NCBI RefSeq assembly: GCF_000418365.1
Contig: NC_021663.1
Coordinates: 806,001 to 870,000 of the forward strand
DNA from: Corynebacterium terpenotabidum Y-11
Lineage (GTDB): Bacteria > Actinomycetota > Actinomycetes > Mycobacteriales > Mycobacteriaceae
Reading direction: 5' to 3'
DNA: 64,000 bases
The notes under the pieces were generated by a model. The model made no database searches, had not been told where the DNA came from, and worked only from the letters and a program-made list of their open reading frames with translations. Shown here piece after piece: positions 56,955-64,000 of this stretch; the stretch's first letter is position 1, and each line of letters starts with the position of its first letter. The translations under genes and the position numbers were made by a program.

Positions 56955-57161
56955 TGAAGAAACACGCACTAGTGGCAGCTCGGTCCGGAATAGTCGACCG
57001 ACGGTGGAGGTGACTGCCGCGACGTGGCTGGCGATCACGACTCCTTGTGATGTGGTGTGTAGGTGCGAGAGAGTCATCTTACCTCGGCTCGTCCCCGTAT
57101 CCGTGTACGCGTGGCCGTCTACAGTGACGGTGATGGCAGGCTCCTTGAGCGGGGCCTCCAC
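56880..57161 (-). CDS. Unassigned small ORF running into the IS remnant
   Basis: 93 codons from GTG 57161. The first 70 residues (ITVTVDGHAYTDTGTSRGKM, then TLSHLHTTSQGVVIASHVAA) look protein-like but I do not recognise them; the last 23 are the decayed start of the transposase. It may be the cut end of a gene interrupted by the IS. Low confidence that it is expressed. Confidence 0.25.
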   Translation of the reverse strand: MEAPLKEPAITVTVDGHAYTDTGTSRGKMTLSHLHTTSQGVVIASHVAAVTSTVGRLFRTELPLVRVSSMVAVPRHTGVMAATDRHQQLADDR

Positions 57162-57177
57162 GCCGCTATCGGCGTAG

Positions 57178-57543
57178 TCACGGGGACGCTTCGCAGATCA
57201 TCTGCGGTTGTGCCGGGGAGTAGGACGGTGCAGAGATTGGATCGTTCCGGATCCGGGGCCACCTGAGTCGGACTCGTTGACAATCGTGATTGAGGGGGTG
57301 GGGCGGTTCTTGTCCTCGGAGGCAGCCCCGTATGCGTAAGCGCCCCCCGCCGAGTGAGGTGACCCGTTTGTCCCGGATCAGTTCATGGCGAACCCGGTTG
57401 ACGGTCTGGTCGACAGTTTTCCCTGGGTCTCACACAAGTCGCCGAGTTGTGATGCGGTGCGTGACGTCACGGTGGTGCAGGGGTTCACCGGCTTCCTTGA
57501 GCGCAGTGAGGATGGCTTCGCGAAACGTGACGGTATCGGACAT
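57178..57543 (-). pseudogene. HARE-HTH (HB1/ASXL/restriction) domain gene with in-frame TGA
   Basis: From ATG 57543: MSDTVTFREAILTALKEAGE, then PLHHRDVTHRITTRRLV, an in-frame TGA at 57430-57432 (codon 38), and in the same frame DPGKTVDQTVNRVRHELIRD, KRVTSLGGGRLRIRG. The pattern F-x-x-A-I-L...G-x-P-L-H-x-R-D-V...G-K-T-x-x-Q-T-V is that of HARE-HTH winged-helix domains, which are associated with restriction and DNA-modification systems. The stop sits where family members carry an aromatic or polar residue. The gene then continues only to 57178, so it is also short. Probably a relic. Confidence 0.65.
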
Positions 57544-57601
57544 GAGGCTCCTTGGGTTGATGGCGGGGCGGTTCGAAGTCAGGAACTGGGCAGTACCGGT
57601 G

Positions 57602-60600
57602 CTACGGAAGTACGACTTCCACCACAGATCCGAGCAGCGGCAGATGGATGAGGATTTGGGCGGGCGAGACACCGCTGATGTCGGTCATGGCCTGTCGGTA
57701 GACGTCCATCTGACCGAGGTAGTTCTTCGTCACATGTCCCACCGGGTCAGTTCCGGGGTAGGTTTTGTGGTCGACGATGATCTGCCGGTCGCCACTGTCG
57801 CCCGGCACGGTGATCAGCTGGTCGATCCAGCCCTGGGCGCGCTGGTGAGCGTCATTTGTCCAGGTGAAGGGAACCTCGGTGGCGGTGGCGGCATCCGGGA
57901 ACTGAGAATCCAGCCACCGTATCCACCGCTCGCCGGACTCCACCACCTGGGCGGCGGTGACCTTGTCACTCACACCCCAATTGGTGACGAGTCTGGTGGC
58001 GACCTGGTTCTTCATGCTCGCGTCGAGAGTCTGTAGCGGTGCGGCGAGGTAGGAGTGGATGCAGTCGCCGACCTTGTTCCACCCCTCGGCACCACCGGTC
58101 ACCAACGGAGCGCCGAGGTCGGCGATCACCGTGACCGTGGCCGCGGCGTCCAGCTCCGGGGTGGCGTCCACACTGCTGGCGGGGAAAGTGGCGGGGATGA
58201 CCTCCCGGTCGACCGGTGTGACATCGCGGTCAACGTCGAGCATGCGCGAGGGAACAGGGCTCTCTTCTGGCTCCGGCAGGTACACGGCGGGCAAGGGTTC
58301 GGAATCTACGGTCAGGGCATCCAGCTCATCATCCTGAATGGCGAAAGGTGCCAGGACCTCGACGGGGACGTTCTTGGCTGAGTCCAAGGTCCGGAACGCC
58401 TTCCACATCCGGATGCTCGTCTTCGGTGCCAGCACGGTCCGGAACTTCGCCCGCGTCATGGCGACGTACAGCAGTCGCCGTTCCTCGTGTACTTCCGCCT
58501 GTCGCCGTGCCACCTGTACCGGAGTCTCCGCGAGCGCCTGCTTCACGCCAGGGTGGGCGAGGAGGGTCTCCGGCCAGAACCGGATACTCCTGCCGGCCAG
58601 AGGATCGGACATCGTCAACGCCCGGGTGGCCTGGACCCACACCCCGGCCGGGGAGAACATCTCCTTGCCTTCGGATTGCTTGTCCGCCATCGCCACGACA
58701 ACCGTGTCCCATTCCAGGCCTTTGGCGCTGTGCACCGTGGTGACCTCCACCGCACCCGGATCATTCACCGGCGCGGTCCCGGTCTCCTCATCGCTCAGGT
58801 AGTCCAGGAAGCCAGCGGGTGTCGCCGGGGCGCCCTCAGATTCCCGGTCGGCGGTGTAGTCTTCCACCGCCCGGAGGATCCCCAGAACCGCACCGGTCCT
58901 GGTGGTCGGATCTTGCGAGGCAGCGGTGCGACCACGCAGGTCAAGGGCGTCCATGATGACGACGACGAGTTCCCTGACACTCACGGTGGTCAGCTTCCCC
59001 CGCAGTCTGGTGATCGGGGCGAGAACGTCCGCCCGTCCCCACACATCGAAGAGCTCACTGCGCGCCTCCCGGTCGATGGCACCGGTGAGGTCATCGAACC
59101 ACGTCCCATGGGCGGGGTGATCCGGCAACAGAGTGATGAGTTCGATGAGGGACTGGGTGGCTTCGCCGTCGATCAGGTAGCTGAGGGCGGCGGCCACCAG
59201 CTGTCCTTCGCGGGTGTCGCTCAGCGGCACCCCGGAGCCGACGCAGGCGATGCCGCGGTCGTGCAGAGCAGCACGGACGTCTGCGGCATGGGCCTTCGAC
59301 CTGGTCAGGACTGCACGGCGTGGAACCTCACCGTCTGCGACCGGTTCGGTGCCGAGGGAGCTCAGCCCGTCGGCGATCCGGCTGAACCACTCCGAGTTCG
59401 AGACCTTGGCCTCGGGATGAGGGCCCCAGGTGACGGTTTCACCCGGCGCCAGAACTCCGTCCTGGGCATACGCAAGGGCACGGTTGTCAGGGACGGACAG
59501 GGTTACAGTTGTGTCCGGGAACAGTCGGCTGAACAGCCGGTTGGACAGGTCCAACGGTGCCTGCCGGGTCCGGTAGGAGTACCTGAGCGTTTCCGCAGTC
59601 CCGGCCAGCCCGTCCGGGTCAGTGAGCGCGTCGACTGCCTCATCCATGAGAGAGGGGTCTGCGCCACGGAAGGCGTAGATGGACTGCTTCGGGTCACCGA
59701 CCCAGATGACCTCCTCCACCAGGTCCGCCAGTTCTGTGAACAGGGCGAGCTGCAGGGGGCTGGTGTCCTGGAACTCGTCGACGACAAGGACACGGTAGCG
59801 GTCGGCGATGGTCTCCCGGACCGCCTGGGCGGTGTCCGGGTCAACACCGTCGCCGCGCAGCAGTCGGAGAGTGAGCTGCTCCTGGTCGGTGAAGTCGATG
59901 AGCCCGAGGGCGTCCTTGTACTCCTGGTAGTTTCTCAGACTCTCCGCTGCGGTGGCGAAGACCAGTCGGGTCAGCTCGGCGAGATCCTGGCGCAGTGCTG
60001 GGTCTGCGAGGAACTGGCTGGAGTTGACGAGGCCACCGTAGGTCTCCCTGATGCGTTTGATCGGTTCTCCGGTCCCGGCCCCCGGGATCTTCGCTTCCGC
60101 CGCCTGCATCCACACAAACCAGGGGAGTGAGTTGAAGTCCTCCTTGACGGTGCGGGCGAACCGGTGCAGGGCATCGATACGATTGTTGAGTGCCTTCGGC
60201 TTCCCGTCAGTGATCTCGGCACGCAGGACGTCCGGATTAGTGACCGCGGCGTCCGCCAATATCCGCCGGGTGTCGGTTGGGGGAGTGTCTCCTGCCTCGG
60301 CGTCGAGGACGTCGGTGAGTGTGGAGATACTGTCCTCGGCGCAGTCGGCGAGGTCGGCGGGGGCGATGTTGTTCGCCCGGGCGTAGTCGGTGATTCGGCG
60401 GATGGTGTCGCCCCAGTTGACCTTCGCCTTGCTGCCGTATTTCTCGTCTCCGCGGTTGTATCCGGTGCGGGTGAGCAGGTTACGGTGTGACTCCTCGGCG
60501 TCCGCGATGATCTGGTCGGTGGACAGTGTGAAGACCTTCTGCGCGGTGTCCTCGGTGAGGACCTGCAGGTCGGGGGTGCGTCCGGCGTCCACGGCGAAGT

Positions 60601-60892
60601 CGGTGAGGATGCGTCCGGTCACCGAGTTCACCGTCCCGATCAGGGCGGTGGGCAGGGCGGCGGCCTGCTCCAGGTGACCCTGGTCGATCAGCCCCGCCCG
60701 GATCCGCTGTGTGAGTTCGGCGGCAGCGGCGCGGGTGAAGGTGGTGGCGATGATCTGGGACGGCTTCAACGGTGCCGCATCGTCGACACCTCGGCTGAGC
60801 CGTTCGGTGAGCAACTCGGTGAGCCGGTAGGTCTTCCCGGAGCCGGCGGAGGCGTTGATGATGGTCCAGCGGGTGGTGGGTGTGCCGGTCAT
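57602..60892 (-). CDS. RecB/AddA-like UvrD-family helicase with C-terminal PD-(D/E)XK nuclease
   Basis: 1096 residues. Superfamily 1A helicase motifs in order: motif I NASAGSGKTYRLTELL (residues 13-28), motif II VVDEFQDTS (about 368-376), motif III GDPKQSIYAFRGADPS (about 398), motif V VTTVHSAKGLEWDTVVV (about 717), motif VI RRLLYVAMTRAKFRT (about 805). The C-terminus has a nuclease domain with GWIDQLI and RQIIVDHKTYPG (Asp and D-x-K type residues, about 1015-1043). It is expected to unwind and cut DNA ends. The start overlaps the stop of the upstream gene by 4 nt, so it works with that protein. Confidence 0.87.
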   Translation of the reverse strand: MTGTPTTRWTIINASAGSGKTYRLTELLTERLSRGVDDAAPLKPSQIIATTFTRAAAAELTQRIRAGLIDQGHLEQAAALPTALIGTVNSVTGRILTDFAVDAGRTPDLQVLTEDTAQKVFTLSTDQIIADAEESHRNLLTRTGYNRGDEKYGSKAKVNWGDTIRRITDYARANNIAPADLADCAEDSISTLTDVLDAEAGDTPPTDTRRILADAAVTNPDVLRAEITDGKPKALNNRIDALHRFARTVKEDFNSLPWFVWMQAAEAKIPGAGTGEPIKRIRETYGGLVNSSQFLADPALRQDLAELTRLVFATAAESLRNYQEYKDALGLIDFTDQEQLTLRLLRGDGVDPDTAQAVRETIADRYRVLVVDEFQDTSPLQLALFTELADLVEEVIWVGDPKQSIYAFRGADPSLMDEAVDALTDPDGLAGTAETLRYSYRTRQAPLDLSNRLFSRLFPDTTVTLSVPDNRALAYAQDGVLAPGETVTWGPHPEAKVSNSEWFSRIADGLSSLGTEPVADGEVPRRAVLTRSKAHAADVRAALHDRGIACVGSGVPLSDTREGQLVAAALSYLIDGEATQSLIELITLLPDHPAHGTWFDDLTGAIDREARSELFDVWGRADVLAPITRLRGKLTTVSVRELVVVIMDALDLRGRTAASQDPTTRTGAVLGILRAVEDYTADRESEGAPATPAGFLDYLSDEETGTAPVNDPGAVEVTTVHSAKGLEWDTVVVAMADKQSEGKEMFSPAGVWVQATRALTMSDPLAGRSIRFWPETLLAHPGVKQALAETPVQVARRQAEVHEERRLLYVAMTRAKFRTVLAPKTSIRMWKAFRTLDSAKNVPVEVLAPFAIQDDELDALTVDSEPLPAVYLPEPEESPVPSRMLDVDRDVTPVDREVIPATFPASSVDATPELDAAATVTVIADLGAPLVTGGAEGWNKVGDCIHSYLAAPLQTLDASMKNQVATRLVTNWGVSDKVTAAQVVESGERWIRWLDSQFPDAATATEVPFTWTNDAHQRAQGWIDQLITVPGDSGDRQIIVDHKTYPGTDPVGHVTKNYLGQMDVYRQAMTDISGVSPAQILIHLPLLGSVVEVVLP

Positions 60893-63804
60893 GCGAAGTC
60901 TCCGTTCAATCCGGTGATCTGGGGAAAGCTGGTCCACTGGGCCTCGTCTTCGGGGAGGAATCCAGTGGTTCGGGCATGCAGGAGGTCGGCCCGGTAGCGG
61001 GCGGTCACCGCGTCATCTTCGTCCTGTTCCCATGCATCGGTCTCGAGCAGGTTGCCGAGGTCGGTGACCCGGCCGGCCCGGAGTTCATCCAACACATGGT
61101 TCAGCTGCGCTACGGACCGGTCCCACAGGTCATCGATGCTGGTGGACCCCACCTCATTCGTACTAAGGCCGGGATCGACGGCGATGGTATCCGAGGGATC
61201 GAGCCGGAAGCGGGGATCGGCGGTGTAGAGCCGACCGCTATTGAGTGTGAAATAGCCCACCGGAACATCCGAGAGGTCTTCCGAGCCGGTCTCCGCGGCG
61301 ACCGAGGCCGCGTACACCGCCAACTGCAGGGCGGTGCCGTGGAGAATCTTGTCATGGTAGGTGACATCCCTGTTGGTGTACTTCAGGTCGATCACTCCAC
61401 GGGTGCCGTCAGCCAGGACCACGTCCATGTCCCGAGAGCCACGCAGGCCCAACGGTCGATCGTCGGCACCCCGGGTACCGGGGACGCTGAACTGTTCGGG
61501 GTCGATCTGCGATTCGACACCACTGACTCTGATGTCACTGGCACCCAGGATCCCGAACAGCCTGGTGATCGACCGGACAGCGAGGTCCAGGGTGGCGCCG
61601 AGTTCCCGTTGACGTCCGGGAAGCTGGAGTTCGGAGGCGTACCAGGGCAGCAGTGCGGTGAGTGTATCCCGGACCTCCTCAGGGGAGACGGTAATGAGGG
61701 CGGGTTCACCGTCGGTGTCCGCGAGACGGGAGTTGACGATCTGCTCGACGACGGCATGCAGCCACGTCCCGATCATCCTATTACCGGTAGGCAGGTCTGC
61801 CAGACCGGCCGGTTCAATTCCCAGGCGGTAGTTCATCAGCCATTCCATCGGGTGGATGAGCAGCGTCTTCCACTGGGAGAAACTGATGCGGGTAGGCAGG
61901 AGATCCTCGTTCGGGGTGAACTCCCGGTAGAACGGTTCCGGTGCACGCAGGTCGATCGCCGAGGCGGTGGTGTGCTGTCCGTCGGGGAGGACGGCGTCCT
62001 CCACGGGGACGGTGCCGCCGGTGCGGCGCACGTCGTCACGTAGGAACGTCAGGGCGGGGTGCTCAGACGGGTCTTCACCGTCGACCTGTGTCGGCAGGAT
62101 AACCGTGACCGACCCCCGGCGGCGCAGTGCGCGCAACTGGCTGTCGAGCACCAGGAGGGCGAGCTTTTCCCGGTCCGGCAGCTCCACACCGGTGGAGGTC
62201 AACCACGCGGATTCGCTAGGTCGCAGCCGGTCGTGCAGGGTGGGGGCGTCATCCACCGGCAGCCACCAGAACACCGGAGCGTTCCCTGTGCCCAGGTGCG
62301 CTGGATCGGTCACTACGTCTCTGCTCGGTGAAGCCTCTGCATGGACGCGCAGTCCACGAGAGTCCGTGACGGCGGTGATCACGTGGTCGAGGTCTCGGCT
62401 GGTGATCCGGTCGCCGAATCCGTCGATCAGATCGGTGATCTGGTGGATCTGGTTGACGATACGGTCGGCCACCGACCCGGCCGTAGCGGTGAGCAGTTGA
62501 AGTACCAGCCACTCCAGATGGTCGCCGATCGCCGCGGTGCTCAGTCCCTCTTCGGTCTCATTCAACGGCTCCTGCCGGATGAGCCGGTCGAACTCGTGGA
62601 TGGACATGGTCTCCAGGTCATTGTCGTCGGACCACGCCAGTGCCTGTTCAACGGCGTCTATCCAGGCCGGACCTCCGATCCCAGGTTCCTTGTTCAACGC
62701 GTCCACCAGAGTGTGGTGAAGCGCGCCCCAGATCAGGGGGTGGTCAGTGGCTTCGTAGCGTGCCGGTGCTTTCCAGTACTCTGCGCATACCTCGCAGTCC
62801 TGGTGACCGTCGGAGTACCCCTCCTCGCCGTGTTCCTCGCAGAGAGGCACGTCCTTGCCCCGGAAAACCATCCCCGGGACGCGAATGTTGAGGAGGTCAA
62901 CAAGTGCATGAACGTCGTGCGGCTCCATCATCGCCCGGAGATACACCGGGATGATGTCCGCGAGAGGGGCTACGCTTGCCGGGCGCACACCGATCGGGGT
63001 GCCGCCGATCCTGGTGAGTTCCAGGTCCACGAGTTCGGTCGACCGACCGGCGACGACGGTGTGGGGTGTTGCTGACCGGTCAAGATCGGTGAGCCGACGG
63101 GCGATCGCGGGTGCGGCGTCCCACTCGGTGTCCGCCGTCAAGAACGTCAGGTCGGTGAGTGGGGCGGGCGCGGGCATCTCGGTGACGAGGACGCCGAGTT
63201 TATCTAGTGCACTGAGGATTCTCTGCCACACTGGAGGCAGATCCTCACGACGGTGATCGAGGGAGAGCACATCAATGCCGAGCGGCCAGATGATGCCGGA
63301 GGATGCCAGGTCAGTGAGTGTGATATCCACATCATGGAGTAGATCCGCAGGTCCTGGTGCCCACCCGGTCTGCAGCGGTAGCAAGGCTTCGATCCGGGCC
63401 AGAACACTGAGCCTGGCGGGGGTGTCATCGGAGCCGTCGTGGCCGTCCGTGCACCGGGTATGGGAGTGGTTACCGGTACTGGGGTCGTGGTCGGCACCTG
63501 CCCACCCGGCGGTGACGAGTTCATCGCGCCAGGACAGGAGATCCCGAGCGACCGTCCACGGATCCTTGGTGGTGCTTTGGACCGGCCAGGCGTCCTCGGG
63601 GAGGGACGATACGGTCTGCAGCAGTGCCGACCGGTAGGCAGCGATGCGGGTGGGCCGGTCCAGCCCAGGCTGGGTGAGGGCGAGGCGGGTGGCGAGGATT
63701 TCGGTGAGCCCGGCGGGGCCAGTGACCACCTCGCGGAGGGTGGCGGGTCTGGTGGCGGTGGTCCAGCGCGCGGTGTCGAAACCCCATCCGAAAGTAATGT
63801 GCAT
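60889..63804 (-). CDS. AddB-like protein with PD-(D/E)XK nuclease domain, P-loop degenerate
   Basis: 971 residues, the expected size of an AddB-type partner. The N-terminus HITFGWGFDTARWTTATRP stands where AddB has its Walker A, but no GxxGxGK is present. A Cys/His cluster (CEEHGEEGYSDGHQDCEVC, about residues 320-339) may bind metal. The C-terminal nuclease domain has RGSRDMDVVLADGTRGVIDL then KYTN (Asp-x-Asp and Asp-Leu-Lys, about 785-810) and QLAVYAASVA. I see no C-terminal cysteines, so the AddB iron-sulphur cluster is absent. The ATG at 63804 has AAAGGA 8 nt upstream. Confidence 0.75.
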   Translation of the reverse strand: MHITFGWGFDTARWTTATRPATLREVVTGPAGLTEILATRLALTQPGLDRPTRIAAYRSALLQTVSSLPEDAWPVQSTTKDPWTVARDLLSWRDELVTAGWAGADHDPSTGNHSHTRCTDGHDGSDDTPARLSVLARIEALLPLQTGWAPGPADLLHDVDITLTDLASSGIIWPLGIDVLSLDHRREDLPPVWQRILSALDKLGVLVTEMPAPAPLTDLTFLTADTEWDAAPAIARRLTDLDRSATPHTVVAGRSTELVDLELTRIGGTPIGVRPASVAPLADIIPVYLRAMMEPHDVHALVDLLNIRVPGMVFRGKDVPLCEEHGEEGYSDGHQDCEVCAEYWKAPARYEATDHPLIWGALHHTLVDALNKEPGIGGPAWIDAVEQALAWSDDNDLETMSIHEFDRLIRQEPLNETEEGLSTAAIGDHLEWLVLQLLTATAGSVADRIVNQIHQITDLIDGFGDRITSRDLDHVITAVTDSRGLRVHAEASPSRDVVTDPAHLGTGNAPVFWWLPVDDAPTLHDRLRPSESAWLTSTGVELPDREKLALLVLDSQLRALRRRGSVTVILPTQVDGEDPSEHPALTFLRDDVRRTGGTVPVEDAVLPDGQHTTASAIDLRAPEPFYREFTPNEDLLPTRISFSQWKTLLIHPMEWLMNYRLGIEPAGLADLPTGNRMIGTWLHAVVEQIVNSRLADTDGEPALITVSPEEVRDTLTALLPWYASELQLPGRQRELGATLDLAVRSITRLFGILGASDIRVSGVESQIDPEQFSVPGTRGADDRPLGLRGSRDMDVVLADGTRGVIDLKYTNRDVTYHDKILHGTALQLAVYAASVAAETGSEDLSDVPVGYFTLNSGRLYTADPRFRLDPSDTIAVDPGLSTNEVGSTSIDDLWDRSVAQLNHVLDELRAGRVTDLGNLLETDAWEQDEDDAVTARYRADLLHARTTGFLPEDEAQWTSFPQITGLNGDFA

Positions 63805-63831
63805 GCGTCGTCCTTTCTGTTGATTGCGAGG

Positions 63832-64000
63832 CTAGCGGGAGGGCAGGACAGCGTCGGTGCGCGACGTGTCGGTGTTCGATTTCTGGTGACGTCGGACCAC
63901 ATACAGCGTCGTGACGATGACGACGACGATGACCGCGGTGGTTCCGAGAAACACCGGGAGGGACCGCTCCGGGGGAAGTAGCTGGATGAGGCCAGGAATG
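63832..64000 (-). CDS. C-terminal end of a membrane-anchored protein (cut by window edge)
   Basis: The last 55 residues of a frame entering from beyond the right edge. The end contains one hydrophobic helix (LPVFLGTTAVIVVVIVTTLY) followed by a basic stretch VVRRHQKSNTDTSRTD and a short tail, as in a single-pass protein with its C-terminus in the cytoplasm. It stops 27 nt before the AddB-like start, so it is probably the first visible gene of the same operon. No family can be named. Confidence 0.45.
   Translation of the reverse strand, partial: IPGLIQLLPPERSLPVFLGTTAVIVVVIVTTLYVVRRHQKSNTDTSRTDAVLPSR

Noticed and set aside
58487..60130. Plus-strand frame of 547 codons inside the helicase gene
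   Set aside because: The minus strand has all helicase motifs; the plus frame has none.

Overview
The window is high-GC chromosomal DNA of a mycolic-acid-type actinobacterium, most likely a high-GC Corynebacterium. Three things point there. The backbone gene order is tRNA-Pro, tig, clpP1, clpP2, clpX, mdh, valS, folC, ndk, rne, rplU, rpmA, obgE, proB, proA, nadD, rsfS, gpgP-like, degV, comEA, comEC, holA, which from memory is the corynebacterial/mycobacterial arrangement. Near the left end there is a pair of tiny acidic proteins without signal peptides that resemble the PorH/PorA cell-wall channel proteins. Many genes have a TANNNT -10 element only 6-8 nt before the start codon (leaderless transcripts), as is common in this group. 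I cannot fix the species from the sequence alone.

Layout. 1-5300: truncated pepN, a thioredoxin-fold protein with a CPFA active site, the PorH/PorA-like pair, rpiB, a small helix-turn-helix protein, an alpha/beta hydrolase, tRNA-Gly, a thioesterase and tRNA-Pro. 5400-14000: trigger factor and the Clp protease genes, purU, a lone PcaD-like hydrolase beside clpX, a TetR-like protein and malate dehydrogenase. 14000-21300: an esterase, then a tight four-gene operon for the lower mevalonate pathway (mevalonate kinase, diphosphomevalonate decarboxylase, phosphomevalonate kinase, type 2 IPP isomerase), and a secreted protein behind a clean palindrome. 21300-27500: valS-folC-LOG-DUF4233 and a flavin reductase, with several short tandem repeats in the gaps. 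27800-40100: a DUF559-like protein, ndk, a very long RNase E/G with an IF-2 N-terminal-type domain, L21/L27, a siderophore-type binding lipoprotein, Obg and proline synthesis. 40100-49000: a YwiC-like membrane protein, nadD, rsfS, a GpgP-like phosphatase, an unusually long DegV protein, ComEA/ComEC and DNA polymerase III delta.

After holA the conserved backbone gives way to accessory DNA. 49000-49550 is a non-coding stretch of minisatellites. 49551-55856 reads as a dicarboxylate catabolic island: OFA-type transporter, aldehyde dehydrogenase, CaiB/BaiF CoA-transferase translationally coupled to glutaryl-CoA dehydrogenase, and an IclR-type regulator. This fits glutarate activation and oxidation to crotonyl-CoA. 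55857-57600 holds a decayed IS5-type transposase and a HARE-HTH gene broken by an in-frame stop. 57602-64000 is an operon of a RecB/AddA-like helicase-nuclease, an AddB-like PD-(D/E)XK nuclease that lacks a recognisable P-loop and Fe-S cysteines, and the end of a membrane-anchored protein. It is a candidate DNA repair or anti-phage module. The best candidates for something new are the PorH/PorA-like pair, the lower-only mevalonate operon, the helicase/nuclease/membrane operon, the rne leader with a tiny upstream ORF, and the DegV protein with two large acidic insertions.
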